Assembly (NCBI GenBank): GCA_013397455.1
Contig: VYZB01000330.1
Coordinates: 1-64,000, forward strand
Direction: 5' to 3'
Source of the DNA: Crotophaga sulcirostris
Lineage: Eukaryota > Chordata > Aves > Cuculiformes > Crotophagidae
Length of the DNA stretch: 64,000 nt
The translations under genes were made by a program, and so were the position numbers. Shown piece by piece: positions 46,601-61,600 of this stretch. The notes under the pieces are model-generated. The model ran no database searches, was not told the DNA's origin, and saw only the letters and a program-made list of their open reading frames with translations. Position 1 is the stretch's first letter; each line of letters opens with the position of its first letter.

Positions 46601-49600
46601 TACATAAAACAGCTATTTCTCTTTCAGGTGCTTTCCCTCCCCCCCTTTTTTTTGTAAGAGATTTGTTTATTCAGTTGCTGTTGATCAGGTTTTGCCAGAA
46701 ATTAGGGAATTATTGAAAGTTTGACATTTCATATCATAGTTCCATTTTTTCTTTATGCTTCACCAAAACCAAATAGTAGTTTCTGTGTTAGCATTTGGTT
46801 TCAATGTGCCTAAACACCAATTAAATTATTGGTTTCGAAAGCATAGGCTTTAATGGTGTCATTAAAGCAAGTTTGTCTTTTGTTTGTTTGTTTTAGGATA
46901 TTTTTGTAATAAGTGTTGGAAACTTACCTCCAAATTCTACAGTTGTGATCAAAATCACCTATATCACTGAACTGAGTTTTCAGCATGGTTCTATCACCTT
47001 TCATTTGCCTGCTTCTTTGTCACCATGGCAACAGGATAAAGCATTAAATGAAAACACTCAGGTTTGTTAAAAGACAATTTTAAAACAGCATCTTCTTGTT
47101 TTGAAGCAAAAGGTCTATACCTAGTGTTGTAGTTACACAAGAGGCTTCAGTAAGTGTATGATTTTTTCCTTTTCATTTCTTTTTTTTGTTAGAATATAAT
47201 TGTAACCATTCTTGCCATAGAGCGCCATGAACACAAACAGAAAGGCTAAAGAGGGTTGCACGCAGTACCAACTTAGTGATTATAAAAAGAGAAGGGTGCT
47301 CCAGGGCAATAGAAGTGTCAGGAATGACGTATGAATATTTCATAATGGGTGCAGGTAAAAAAATTTTTTTTTTTTCATAGGATACCCTAAAAAAGGTTTG
47401 TGTTAAACAAGTGAAAACGCTGAAAAAGTAAGTTGCTTTCATTAATATTGTTGCATTCTTTATTTTGTCAATAATTTAAATTATTTAGGTTAAAACATTT
47501 AGTGTTTTTCTATTTATATGGAATATTTGCTGGTAAGTTGCATTAAACTAGTTGAATATCACCTTTCACTCTAATCTGTTGTTATCCTTGAATAAGTAAT
47601 ATCGTAGGGGAATAACACTTCATTTCGCTCTTCTTCACTAAATTCTTCCTTTTGTTTCAGAAACATTTATGTTATTAAGGATTATATATAAATTCCCAAG
47701 TCACAAAATTTAATGAGACCATGATCTTCATTTTTTTCAATATCACTGCATTTAATATTTTAGCCTTTCTTTGCATTTGCATTTTAAATAAAAATTTTCA
47801 ACTATCTGATGTTGCCGCAAAGTCAGACTTCTTGGAAACAGAGTGTTACAATTTATTCCCAGTAACATTTCTGCATGTGGCCATTCTCAACCAGACTAAC
47901 AAGCAGTACAGGTAGTAGTATCAGTAAATGTGTCAAAACTTAATGCTATTCATATTTCCGTATTAAAAACCATGAAGAATGCTTTTCATGAGCATGTCCT
48001 AGTTTCTTCTGTGTTCTGTCTACAAAGCAGGTACAAACCCACAGCTGTTATAATCTTTTAAAGTTATATTTAGTCTTGAAATAGTGTTTCCTATTAACTT
48101 GCTTGTATTCAGTACCATTACTACTGGTTAGTAGAAAAAATGTAGTGATGGGCTAAAGATTTGATGCTATTTCTGTCAGAAATAAATTAACAAGTTCATA
48201 CACTACACATCCAGTTGTAGAAAAGTTATTTAAAATGATAATGCAATTTAATTTTTACTGTTAAGGGAAAATTCAACTAGAAAATATGAATAAAAATTAG
48301 GAAACACTGAAGAATAGTTATTGTGTGAAGATGGAGATCAGGTATTTTTATCTCACTCTTTGCAGCTTCAGATTCTGGAGGGAGCTGCACAAAGACATCC
48401 AAGTTAGCTGCAAACTTATTCATATTGTACTAATAACATAATATGTTTTTCTGGCTACTGACTGGTTCTCTCTGCAGATACTTTGGGGCTGTGTATATAT
48501 TGCATGTTTTATCCACAAGCATCTTAAGATAATGGAGATATGGCTGTAAATAGAAAATAATTGCTTATGTGATATGCAGAGGATGCAGAGTTTCATGCTA
48601 CGTTAATAATAATGCAATTTAGGACTCAGCATAGTCAAGAATATTTATTAAAATGGGCCCATGTAATCAAAATGCTGTGACAGATGCAAGGCTGCTCGTA
48701 GGTGAAATGATTGCAGCCCTACTCATCTGCATCTAGGGAGATTATATCCTGGAAGACAGCCTCTACCAATAACCCAGGGTTTATTGCTCATCCAGTGAGT
48801 GGACCAACAACCGTTGGGATATTGTGGCAAAAAATGCCTAATATAGTCCCAAAATAGACTAACCAAGGAGGAGTGAAGAGAGATTGTTTTACTTTGTCAG
48901 ACAAGGCTGACTGAAATTGACAAAATGCCAGTTTGAAGACCTTAAAAAAAAAGGCAAACCAGAACAAAAAAAACCAAACCCAACAACAGAAAGAACGACA
49001 GCAAAAAACCCCCAACCTCAAGGCCACACAAGTTGACCTCTCTCTGCAAACTGGGAGGTGATTCCATGATGAGTATGGTATATTGTGTCTTTTATGTATC
49101 TTGGATGATTGCACCTAACAAATTGCTTTTTAATGTCATTGCATAAATAAACTGAGAAGCAAAGAATGAAAGTTAAAGAAAAAAATACATGCAGTTTTAG
49201 CAGTGAGGTGTAGAGCCAGGGAAAATGATGAACTTGCATTCTCTGAAATCCAGTTTGGGGGTCTGAAATTTGGCTTTAGAAAATAAAACATTAGATTAAA
49301 TGAAGAGATAATCGGCTAAAATATTATGTAATGTGTGACAGAGGAGATTATGTCAAATGGCCTCTTGATCCCTTCTAACATTTTCAACTACGAATACCCA
49401 TAAGTGAATCAGCATGGTTATTCTTTGCATATCCTAGGGATAGGAACTAACTAGTTCAGTATTCTTCACTTCTATCCAAAGAGCTAAAAAGTACAGGAAA
49501 CATAGCTCCTTCTTATGTCATGGTATGCAGGTTAAACGTCATCTTCACTGGAGTGCCATTCAGATTTTTTTTTTTCTTTTCTCTTTATTTAGTGGATTTT

Positions 49601-52600
49601 CTGTGGATATGTCTATTGAGATGCCATCTGCTATTGAACGCATACATAGCTGGACACATAAACTAAAAATAAAGGTAAATTAATTACACTGTGTGTCTCT
49701 CCCTTGGCACTTCTGCCACTTTTAATGCAGCTTTTTTTGCCACTTTTTGGCAAAAAGCTTTGGGACTGCCCCTATTAAATCTGCTGTCATCATTCCCTGT
49801 TTCACAAAGGTAATAATATTCACTGTATTGTTATTCAATAAATATTTAAATACCTATTTTCCTCTTCATTCTCACAAAGTAAATAATACCCACTGTATCG
49901 CTATAAAATAAATATTTAAATATCTTTTCTTACCTTTGTCTAGAAAACAGAGTGCAAGGCTGTAATTAAGACTGTGGAGAACAGTTCCTTGGACGTTAGC
50001 GGCTTTGTTGTAGATATCTGGATTTCTCAGGTCTACCTACCTCGAATGTGGGTAGAGAAGCACCCCAACAAAATGAGTGAGGTATTGCACAACTTGTACT
50101 GTTCATGAGGTAATACTGAGTATGCTAAAACATAGTAAACAGGAACAGTTTAGTTTTGATGGGTAAAAGACAAAAATTTCACACCATGGAGAGTGGTCTA
50201 TTTGATCTGTTTTATTAAGCTGAGTACTCTCCAGAAATTAGGGGAGGGTTGAGTGTCCCATCATTTCTGTTAAAACACTTTTTTCTAACTGTTGTGCTGT
50301 TGTTTGTGTTTCATAGAGTGTTTGATACAGATGTTGCATTTGCAGCAGTGGAAGTGAAAAATAAGTCGTGGAGCTAAGTAGCTTCAGAGTCCTGCAATTT
50401 CTGTACTGACTAAAAATAAGTAAAATTTTAAATGCTTAAATTTGTAGGGCTGTATTTGCAACTTACACACAAATAATTATAGAATCTGTCAGTGTTTTAT
50501 TTTAAGGTATCTGACCTTCCTAGAAGATTTTGCATTCTGTTGTAATTATTATTGCTGCAGTGATTTATTCTTAAAGGCATTTGAATCTTTTTCTTTTTTC
50601 ACTAATACATGGAAGAGACGTAGTTAGCACTTCTGACACTCTGGATCACCCAGAAACAGAGTCCAGCTGTGGCAATGGCACAGAACAGCTCTTTATCACC
50701 ACTGGAAAACATGAATAAAAGGTTAGGTGGGAAAGGAAGAATAGAAGAACCAGTTCAGCCTCTTTTACCTTCACCCACAGTAACTACTTGGCTGAGCAAT
50801 ACATTTAAAATGTGTGATTCCCAGTTATTATAAGCTGTTACATTCTCCCACATTTTTTGTGAAATCCCTGGTACTTTTAGTTATTTTCAGCTCCTTTTTT
50901 TTTTATTCTTAAATAAGGTAAAATGCTGCAGAGGTGAAATGTGATGTCATTGGTGTTACCAATCTGTCAGTCAAGTGTTGAAACTGATTTTTTTTTACTT
51001 GTAGAAGGGAGTCCAGTGTTATTTGCAGAAGAGTGAATCAGATAGGAACAGGAAGCAACAAGATTCCTTTTTGATTTTTCATATAAGACCTGGGATATAG
51101 ATAAAAGGACAGGGAAGTTACTCTTTTCAGACATTCAGAGTAAATGATGTATATAAGTCATTGTTAAAACTTTGGAATATGGTTATATTCTACTCTCATT
51201 CCATAATAAGAAAAATGAAGATGCTTTGAGTACACTTGTAATGAAATACTGTTTGTCCACTGTGATGATGATTTTGTTTCTTCCCCTGTAGGCTTGCATG
51301 CTTGTATTCCAACCAGAGTTTGACACAGCATTTGAAGAAGAGTACCTGTCCAGTGAAATTGTTATCTTATTAGATTGCTCGAGTTCTATGGCAGGTTCAG
51401 CTTTACACCAAGCAAAGCAGATTGCTTTACGTATTTTGGAACTATTTTGTTTCAAACAAAGAGTGAATGTAATCAAATTTGGCACAAGTGAGTTTCTATA
51501 TTTCCTTTTTACCTGAGAGCCACCTTTTACCTTCTTGTCAGGCTTACTTTTATGCACCTTGTTATCAAACCAGCACAATATTCTGAACTGCAACCAGGAA
51601 CATGTAGCAGTATGGAATGTTTCTATTCTGATATTCCATTTACAAAACTTTAACTTGTGTTTCCATATTGTTGCTACCTGCCTAATATCTTAATGCTCTT
51701 AATATCAATCTTTATTCACAGATTTCACAGAACTTTCTTCTTTTTCAATGAACATCATAAGTGATTTGGCACCACTGAAGGAGTTTATTACAGTAAGTAA
51801 ATCAGTTTGGTTGTATTCTAAAGAACGCTTCTTTGGCTGGGATGCTTATTATTGCAAAACTGTTATACAACTTTTCCTCTTTTTCTTTAGACCGGCTTCT
51901 AAGATTTATCTGTAATTTAGTCTACTTGAAGTTTATTTTCCCTAGTAAAAACCACAGACACATCTGAATATTAATTCTTGTTTGATTTTAAGTGATTGCT
52001 TAGGTTGTTCTTTTGAAGCTGAGTACCTATCAGTGTTAGGACATTTTTCAGTGTTTCTCCCTAAGTTTGTCTTTTGGTCCCCTTGAGTTTGTCTTTTGGA
52101 GTTTCATACCTCTCATTGCCTGCTCACAGCAGAAAGGGAGGAAATTATTTACTTCCTTCTGGAAATCTACAATTTGTAAGTGAAGGCAGAACTCATGCCA
52201 AAGGATTTTCAGTGCAAAGGACTTCAGTTCAGAACACCAATTAGGCAAATTAAGAGTTTTGAATACCTTTTAGATGCCGTAATCTGGATGAAAACTCCAT
52301 TTCAAGAAGTCCCCAGATTACTGATTACTGAAAGCTCTGAAAACAATGTAGGAGTAGAATTTACCATTTTTTATCTATAATATTTTGCCTGTGCCTTTTG
52401 CCTAAGCCAGAGAACATATAGGGCTAGATGAGCCTTAAGCTGTATCTTTTATGGTAATAACAGAAGAACAAGAACAAATAAAACTTAAGAGTTTTTTTTA
52501 TTTGGAAGCCAGGAGTCATGCATAATGGAGTAAAGATTAAATGATACATTATATGTTATTTTAGGAAAAAATAATTAAATGTAAAATAAAATTGTAATAC

Positions 52601-55600
52601 TTTACTTTTCAGTCTGCTACTGCAACATTGGGCAACACTGATTTATGGAAGACCTTACGTTACTTAAGTCTGCTGTTTCCTTCTCAAGGACACCGTAACA
52701 TTGTTCTTATATCAGATGGACACATTCAGAATGAGAGTGTGACCTTCCAGATTGTGAAGGATAATGTCCGCCATACAAGGTTATTTACATGTGGTGTTGG
52801 GTAAGTACAAATTAGCTAGCAATTGCGTTGTTTAAAATCACTAATAATTTATTCAAAGTGTGAGGTTAATAAACTGGGAACAGTCAGATGCCTGAGTGTA
52901 GTGTCTTACATATATATGTATGTTTAAATTAAATACAGAAATGTTTGCCTACCTTTAATAATGGAAAGCAGGTTCACCTAGAGCAGGTTGCACAGGAATG
53001 CGTCAGGCAGGTTTCGAATATCTCCAGAGAAGGAGTCTCCACAACTGCCCTGGGCAGACTGTTCCAGTGCTTGGTCACCCTCAAAGTAAAGAAGTTTTTC
53101 CTCATGTTCAGGTGGAACTTCCTGTGTTCCAGTTTGCGCCTGTTGCCTCTTGTCCTGTTGCTGGGCACCACTGAAAAGAGTCTGACCTCTTGACACCCAC
53201 CCTTAGATATTTATTATGCATTGATAAGGTCCCTTCTCAGTCTTTGCTTCTCCAGACTGAACAGACACAGGTCTCTCAGCTTTTCTTTGTGAGAGAGATG
53301 CTCCAGTCCCCTAATCATCTTCATGGCCCTCCACTGGACTCTCTCCAGTAGTTCCTTGTCTTTCCTGAACTGGGGAGCCCAGTACGGGATGCAGTTCTCC
53401 AGATGAGCATAAACATTGCTATTTTGGACCCTGCCCTCAAGTCCTTCAGTTTAAAGCCTGCCTCACCAAGTTGGCCAGCCTGCTGCCAAAGATTCCCTTG
53501 CCTGTTCTAGGCAGGTGGATTCCACCCCTCCCTAGCAGCTTATAGTCATCAAAGAGTGTCCCATTGTCGTAAAAGCCAAAACCCTTGTGATGGCATGAGC
53601 CATGTAGCCAGAAGTTGATTTGCATTATAGGTCTATTTCTGGCTGCCCCATTTCTTCCAACTGGTAAAATGGAGGAAGAGATGACTTGGGCACCAGTATT
53701 GCACTCCCAGGGCTTTATAGTATTCCTTGATTCTGTACCAGTTCTGGCTTGCAGTGTCATTCATGCTTGCATGAAAGAGTAACAGTGGATATTAGTCTAT
53801 GCTCTTGACAAGTTGTGGCACCCTCTCAGCAACGTCTCAGACCTTAGCTTCTGGAAGGCAGCATAGCTCTCCTGACTCCCTGTCTGGTCGGCCGCTCGTC
53901 CTTTCTTTTTACAGTATCCACTGTGTGCTGCTGGTACAATTTCTCCATACAGACCTTGTTCGTGGGTGTCTACAGCTGTTAAAACTTCTTGCATGTTTCT
54001 GGTTGTGATGTTGGAGCATGGAGACTAAAGTAGAGTCCTGCTTGGTTGGATAGGCAAGGAACCATTAAAATAAAGACCACTGGTGATGATCGTGTTCTAG
54101 GACTGCTTTATCATGACACCTTCACCATAGCTCCCACAACATTCCCCATATCTCGCTGCTGTGGACTCAAGATAGTAACATTTCCTAGCTGGCTTTGCTG
54201 TAAGATACCTGTGTTTGTGCTAAATAGCTGTGCTGAGATTGAGGTTAATCAGTTCAAGATCAGGATCATTTTGATGTAGTTTTATTGGTATTTGAACCTA
54301 GGTTAATTTCTCTGCACAACTCTGCACTGTGACACGTAAAAACTTGTGTACCCTGTAACATCCTCAAATGTTGTCAGGAAATCTCCAATACGTTCATTGG
54401 CTCAGTTGCTTTTGGTTGGTCTTTCCTCTGAAACAGGGATAGAATTTTGAAAATTCAGATACAAAAAGCTTGCAGTACTAATTAAAACCCAAATATTTAG
54501 AAATAGTATCAGATGAACAATTTAATTCCATAATTAGATAAAGAATTTTTTTATTAGTTCCACAGCAAATCGACACATGCTGAGATCTTTATCCCATTAT
54601 GGTGCTGGAGCATTTGAATACTTTGACCCAAAATCAAAGTGTAACTGGGAGGCAAAGGTACGTTTGTAAATCTTGACTATATTCAATATGTGATCATTGT
54701 CTGATATATCAGTATCTGATACTGCGTATCTTCAGTATCTCAAAGTGGGAATTACTGCTTCTCCAGAGATCACATGCCTTTGTTATTACAATAAGATAAT
54801 TCAAGAAACATTTGATAGAAGGGGGAAGGAGAGGTGCTTGTCTATTAAGCCTTCTTGTGTTTTAAATGTAAGTAGATACTAAGTGAGAAAGAGAAGTGTT
54901 CAGTTTGAGTATTACAAAAGTGCCTGTTTCCAGCAGGATCAAAGGTGCCTTGTTTTCAGCAGGAACATGTCCTAAAGGAAGGGATACGAGAGCGTAGAGA
55001 ACTCTCAGTTCTTTGATAAGTGAGGAAATTAGTATTTGCGCTACCTTCTCATTCGGATTGGCCACTGAATGTGTAAAAGAAGAGAAGGAAGCCATTACTT
55101 ATTTTATTTTTTCTGTTCTTTTGGAGAGACGCCCTGTGCTTTTCTTGCTAAGCACAGTATCACCAACTTGGCAGAAGTTTAAAAAATGTCAAGCTATATA
55201 AATAATTGTCCCTGAATAGAAAAAACATGGTGTTACTTCTGTCGTAAGTCACGGCATATCTACGTTGTCCTTAGTATAGCCATGAGGCCTGTGCCACTTG
55301 TATTCTGTAACTTTTGACTGTTGGTGCATCTAGAAGTTTCCAGCGATCTAGGACCCTGTGTGCAGTGCTTTTCATTTTCTCTCTGCATTTATGTGTCTCC
55401 ACCACTATCCAATGCCTTCGGTCTATGCCTGGAACCTATGCCTGCAGCAGTGACAGTAGAGAAGGTGCTGAAGCAAGGCTGGTATCTGGCACGTTTTTGC
55501 CTGATCTCCTCTTGCTATTCTGGCTGTCACTGTCGTGATGCCTACAGAACTATCCAGAGCAGGCCATGGAGATGTGCCAAATGGTTTGCATATCTCAGAG

Positions 55601-58600
55601 CTCACATGTAGGAGGTGGTGCTAAGTGTAGCAGACCGTATTCCCTAGCCTGTTTGGCACCCCTGATGGACAGAAACGTTACAGTCAAATTTCAACCTTTA
55701 TTTAAAAGAGGTCTCATTATTCCAGAAGCCAGTACAATAACAGCTGAGTGATTCTCCTTATTACCAAACATTAGACTCATACCAGTAAGAGTATGTGGCT
55801 TGTTTTTGTTGTTTAAAAAAAAAAATCAAAAGAGAGGAGCTAGTTCCATTCACATGGGAGATATGTAATTTTCTACTGAGAGATGATGTTCTCTTTTAAA
55901 AGCCTGATAATAAACAGAGCTAATTTGTTTTGCTTCTTTACACAGATACAAAGCCAGGCATCTAGAATATCTTCTCCAGAATGCAGTTCAGTTTCTATTA
56001 AATGGCAACAATTTGATGCAGGTGCAGCAGAGCCAATGCAGGCTCCAGCTCAAATACAGTCTTTGTTTAACAATGAGAGACTTCTTGTCTATGGATTCGT
56101 CCCTCACTGTACTCAGGTAAAGGCTGGAGTGCACATGCACTACCAGGTAAAAATTAATATGTAAAACAATCACAAAGGAAATACTATATTTTATTTTATA
56201 TCATTTATGCAGCATGCACCTAGCTTCTTTTTCATTGCTAAATATAATTAAGTTACTATTTAATTGTCATTATTACTGTTCCCTCTAAGAAATAGAGAAG
56301 GAAAAGACTTACGGATTGGAGGAGTTAAGTTTGGGAGATAGAACATGTGCTGGTACCATAGCATGAGAGACAAGGAAGCTATTATTTTTTTCCTTTTTAG
56401 GCCACCCTAAAAGCAGTAATAAATGACCAAGAACTACAGACTGTGGTGTCAACTACTGAACTACAGAAGACAACAGGAACAGTGAGTTTGACCAATATTA
56501 TTTGTACATACGATAGGGAGACAAGCTGCTTTAAACAACTACGTGCTGCTTCATGCTCTTTTGGAGGAGTTGAATAAGTGTACATAACCATGACTGTGGT
56601 CTTCTGTCACCTTCATCCCAGGTGTTACTAATGGCACTTAGTAAAGGCCTTTCAATTCCAGTTTTTCAGCAGCTCTTATGCTTTTATTTTCACTTCTGAT
56701 GTTTTAACAGAGGCCTTCAGTTTTCAGACTTTTAAAGGGAAACTGGTTTACGTAGAAGTGTCATGTTTCTCTGCGCTTTCTAACACAAAATTTAAGCTTC
56801 TCAGAATAGGAAGTGCTGCTTCTTATTTTGGCAACCTCTTTGGGCTCTAGCTTTATCCTTGGGGTGGCTGTCCTCCAGGTGACTTCTGTGAAGAAACTGC
56901 TGTAGCCTTCTCTTTCATGTTGTAAGTTGTTGCTGTGTGGAACATCTCAACACTGATCTGTCATGTCTAGAAATGTATGGAAAAAGAGACAGTAAATTGT
57001 TACTAGCCTTTCCTCTGCTTCAGCAGTGATGAAATAAGAAGTTTTTTATGCAGAGGAAAGCACAGCATCCATTTTGAAGAGGAAAATAAGTCAAAACCCC
57101 CATTTATTATATCTTAACAGATGTCTACACTTGAAAAATCAAAAGAATAATCAACTTTTAATAATAATTTTTATAGGACTGTCATCCCTTCCCAACTAAG
57201 GGAAACTGATTTGTTTTCAAATAGAAATTATTTCGTTCCCTATTTAGTATAATCTACTTTGAAAGCTACTATCATAGGTTGGTTTCCATGAGGACACTTG
57301 GTTTCCAGGAACATGCCCTTCTTCAGGCAAATAAAATTGGCAAGCAGAAACAATGTATTTGCTTGCCATAATGAGTTTTTGCTTTTAGAAAAATAGCTGT
57401 ACTACAAATTAGATTCAGTTAAAAAAAAAGGTTTTGAAAAGTATAAACTGAAATGGCAAAATGGTAAAAAACAGGCTCAAAATTAGAAAAAAATACTAAT
57501 TCTTGATGTTTTAGATGAATTCTGAGAATGTCTACCTGTTTCTTTTGCCAGTTTTTGCCAGTTTACCTTAGCTCAGGAAAATAGCTATTTACTTAAGAGG
57601 TTTTTTTTAGAAGTGGCTCTCTGGTATCTATCATATTCTTCCAGAAATGAGCCAGTGGGAATATTTTGGCAATTGCAACTTGAAAACAGCTGATCTTCAC
57701 CACATTGTCCCCACAAAGCTGCCTCTCTTTTTTTTTTAGCTTTAATATATTGAAGAGACCAAAATTGGGGTATTTTTGAACTAAATCAGTCTTCCACAGG
57801 AAAAAAAGTAATTTTGGTTCACACAGTTCAGGATTTCCCTTTTCTGCATGCAGCCCCTCAGGTCAGAATTTACTTGATTATGGTAGACCTAATTTTTAAT
57901 TGAACACTCTAAACTCACTTTACATTTTCCCCAGATTCTTTTTATTTTATGGAGAGGATTAATTTACCTAACTTCACCTGTGTAGATATTGTTGGTTAAG
58001 TCTGAGGTAGTTGTTCAGTCTCTATTTACAGTCACTGGAGAAAAATGTCTATGTCCAGAAGGGGCATTCTTCCTGCGTGTTTTAGTTACCTGTTTCAAAT
58101 TGGGATTATTTGCCTGGTGGAGTCTTTTCTGTTTGTTTGCATCCCTGTTTTTTTTTTTTTTTCCCTCACCCTTGACTCTAGAGAGAATGTACACAAGTTT
58201 TTAGTTTGCTGAAATTAAATTAACTAAAATGTATCCCAGGTGCAGGTTGTGATTGCTTTTCAGTGGAAATTAGCTTGTCCCTTCCTTAGAGAATGGAATT
58301 CTGTATGAATATGGAAGCTAATTGACTGCAACTGGACCTCATACATGAAAGGAAGAATTAAAAAGAAAGTTATTACTCATATCAGTTTCATTTTCTTTCT
58401 AGGTGCTGCACAAACTCGCAGCAAGAGCTTTCATTAGTGATTATGAAGATGGGATTCTTCATGAGAATGAAGCAGAGCATGAGGTTTGATAATCTGAAAT
58501 AAAAAGTATACATTTAAAATGCTAAATAGCAAACATCTTGGTGGAATAGAGAAGATTTTCTTGCTTTGTTAAACCTGACTAGAAGGTTGCAATTCTAGTA

Positions 58601-61600
58601 TTGTTTTAAGGTTAAAGTCATCACGTAGCACTATACTCCGAGATAGGATTTAAAAAAAAATTAGAACAGTCTCTTCTTCTTCCCCACTATAAGAGTGTCC
58701 TCTATTGGCATAATGTGTGCATATTTTTCCTAATCTATAACCTGCCATTGTAGGCCATCGGTGATTCTTCTTTTCCTGTGATGTGTAATATTTTAGCTTT
58801 GTGAAGATCAATACGTATTAGTCCAGTGAAAGTCCATAGGTTTTGTATAGGATATGGTGGAAGAAAATGACCTGTGTTATACAGATAGATAGACTTAATG
58901 ATCTGACGATCTGTTAAAAAAAATGACTTTTAGCTAGTTAAAAACTTACCATATTGCCATATTTGAGACTTCAGACCCATTCTTCTTATAAAATACAGCT
59001 GCTTCTTACACTAGAAGGAAATGCCCAAAGTTGATTGAGTCCCTGTCTGGAGTGTGCAAGTGTGTTTATAGGTATGTGTTTAGTTTTGACATCAATGTTT
59101 CTTTTAGTTAATCATATTTTTTCTGTCTGTTCTATTTGTTAATACTTAACAATCTAGATGAAGAAGCAAATCTTGAAGAACATGATTATTAACCTCAGTT
59201 TGGAGAACTCAGTTATAAGCCAGTTTACCAGCTTCGTTGCGGTTGAGAAAAGGGTATGTTTTCTATATAATATCTTGTTCCCACTAGCTTCTCTGTCAAA
59301 AGACTAAATTCTGTAACCTTGTTCATATCAAAACCAGTCTTCCTTTTGCTGAGCAGTGGTTATTCTTTTATGATAGAGCTAAAACTATTATTTTTTACAT
59401 TATTTTGGTTTCTTTTCCTTTTCTATTTCTCATATTGCTTGTCCTTACTTTACAATCAAAGTTTGTTAATATGTGTGTTCCTGTTGTGATTTGCTACAAG
59501 GGTTTGTAATTCCTGGTGGTGCTGTTGGAGTTGGCAGGTCAAAGGACAAAACTAGAGGAAGAGCACTCTTCAGTGCTTGGTGCATAAGTTGCAGAACCCT
59601 TTCTCATAAACAGGAAGGATGCCAAACTATAGCAAACTGGCCACTCTAGCCATGGATTGTGGAAGTAATGGATTTTGTAGTGGCAAAAGTCACTCTAGGG
59701 GAGTCTATGTCAGGTGGAAGTCACAAGGAAAGCAAAACTTGAAAAATCTCTCTATAATATTGCAGCAAACTATGGAACTTTTTTTTTCAGTATTAGAACA
59801 GTTGTAGGAGAAACAAAAGCTTTGCAGCAAGTGGAAAGAAATACCTATAAATGACAACCTTGAAATTCAAGGGACAGTGAGAAGAGTTTTAAATGGAAAG
59901 CTGTATCCCAATAAGCAAGATGATATCAGTTGGACTAAGTATAAGACTGAGCATAGAGAATGGGAATTCATCTGCCCAAATGCATGTGTGTACATTTTGC
60001 AATAAATCAGTCACGTTTGCCTTCCTCTTGTGGTCGGTGCAAATAAATAGATAATTCTAGAGCTTGATTCATCTCATCCTAAAGTTAGATACCTAAAACA
60101 CTTCAGATTAATGTTCTCAAGAGGTGTTTTTCTCAGCGTTAATTATAGGGGTTACCTGTAGTCACTATTTCAGATTCAAGGACCACTTCCTCCAAGCTCA
60201 AGAGAGGTCTTTCCCAATGAACAGAAAGTCAGGCAAAAGTGCCAGGAGGCCTGGCATGAACATGGGTGAATAAGGAGCTCCTGGAAAAGCTCAACATAAA
60301 AAGCAGATATACTGACAGTGGAAGCAGGGGCAGGTAACCTAGAAGGAGTATAGAGTATTTGCAAATAAAGATCAAAAGACAGCCATGCATTCCAAAAAAC
60401 ATCTGATTAAAAAGCAGCTGTAAAAGGCATTGTTGTGAGGTTATTAGAAGTTCCCAGGTCAAGGATCACTTTTCAAAATAGGCTAACTCAGTCAATCTAA
60501 ATATCTTTCCGTAATGCACCTGAATATTCCATCTGGTATGTAACAGAAACAATTCAGAATTAAAAATATGTTGCAAATTAGCAAGAGAACACCTGTGTAA
60601 TTTCATGAATTGTTTGTTTACAAAGGGTGTCAGCAGATTATTCTCTGTCATTTGGATTTTTAGAGATCTGGTTTTGCAATACTTCAAAAGATTCAATTTC
60701 ACCTTGTGGATATGATGCCTCTCAAGAAACACTGTTCTAGAACTTTATGTTTGAATTATGTCTGTAAATATAATAGATTTAATCATATTTCTAGTCTAGG
60801 ATGACTTTTTTGACCAGTGGAATAAAACACTGCAGACATCTTAAAGCAAAAGCGCCTACATAACAAAATGCAAAAATACCCAAACTAGCCCATCCAGCTT
60901 GGCACTGTATTATATTTTGTAATTTATCTTCTTAACATGATTTTTCAGAATGCAATGTGTTTCAAGCACATTTATAATAGTGCTTAGATTTGTTTTCCTT
61001 TAAAGGGTGGCAATAGGATTCTGACAAAAACAACTGTGCAACATTTGGATTTTATTTCAATTATGTGGATTTAAACAAATTACATGTACAAATATATACT
61101 GTCCACCTTTTATTTTTCATGTGAATTTAATTACTGACAATACATTGCCCCTCAATATAGTAGAAAATGTAAATTTACGTTTACTGGTTTTGATATATGC
61201 TGGGTATTTTCAACATACTGCACTATCTGCTTATTCCCTGTTTTCAACACATTTCACACTCACAAAGAAAAATGCACTGTCTATAATGCCAGAGAATTTT
61301 CATATTCATAACTGTGATGCATTTTAATTTAGGATGCTAATGAAACTTGTTCTGCTGATGCTCCAAACATCCTGGAAATTATAGCTCAAGAAGACGTAGA
61401 TTTTTTACCTTACATAGACTGGGACGGAAAGTTAAAGCAATCTGGTGGCTTATTTTCAAGAAAAGCTGCCTATGGTACCATGGTAACTACATTTATTATC
61501 TGGTCTTATTGCTTACATTTGTAGTATATTATCGAGTTGTGATACTGTATTGTATGTATAACCATATAGAATTTTTTCATGTTCCATTTTTAATTATTCT

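Noticed and set aside
47173..47442. 89-codon minus-strand open frame
   Set aside because: It overlaps PARP4 coding exon 18 on the opposite strand and intron sequence. No independent support.
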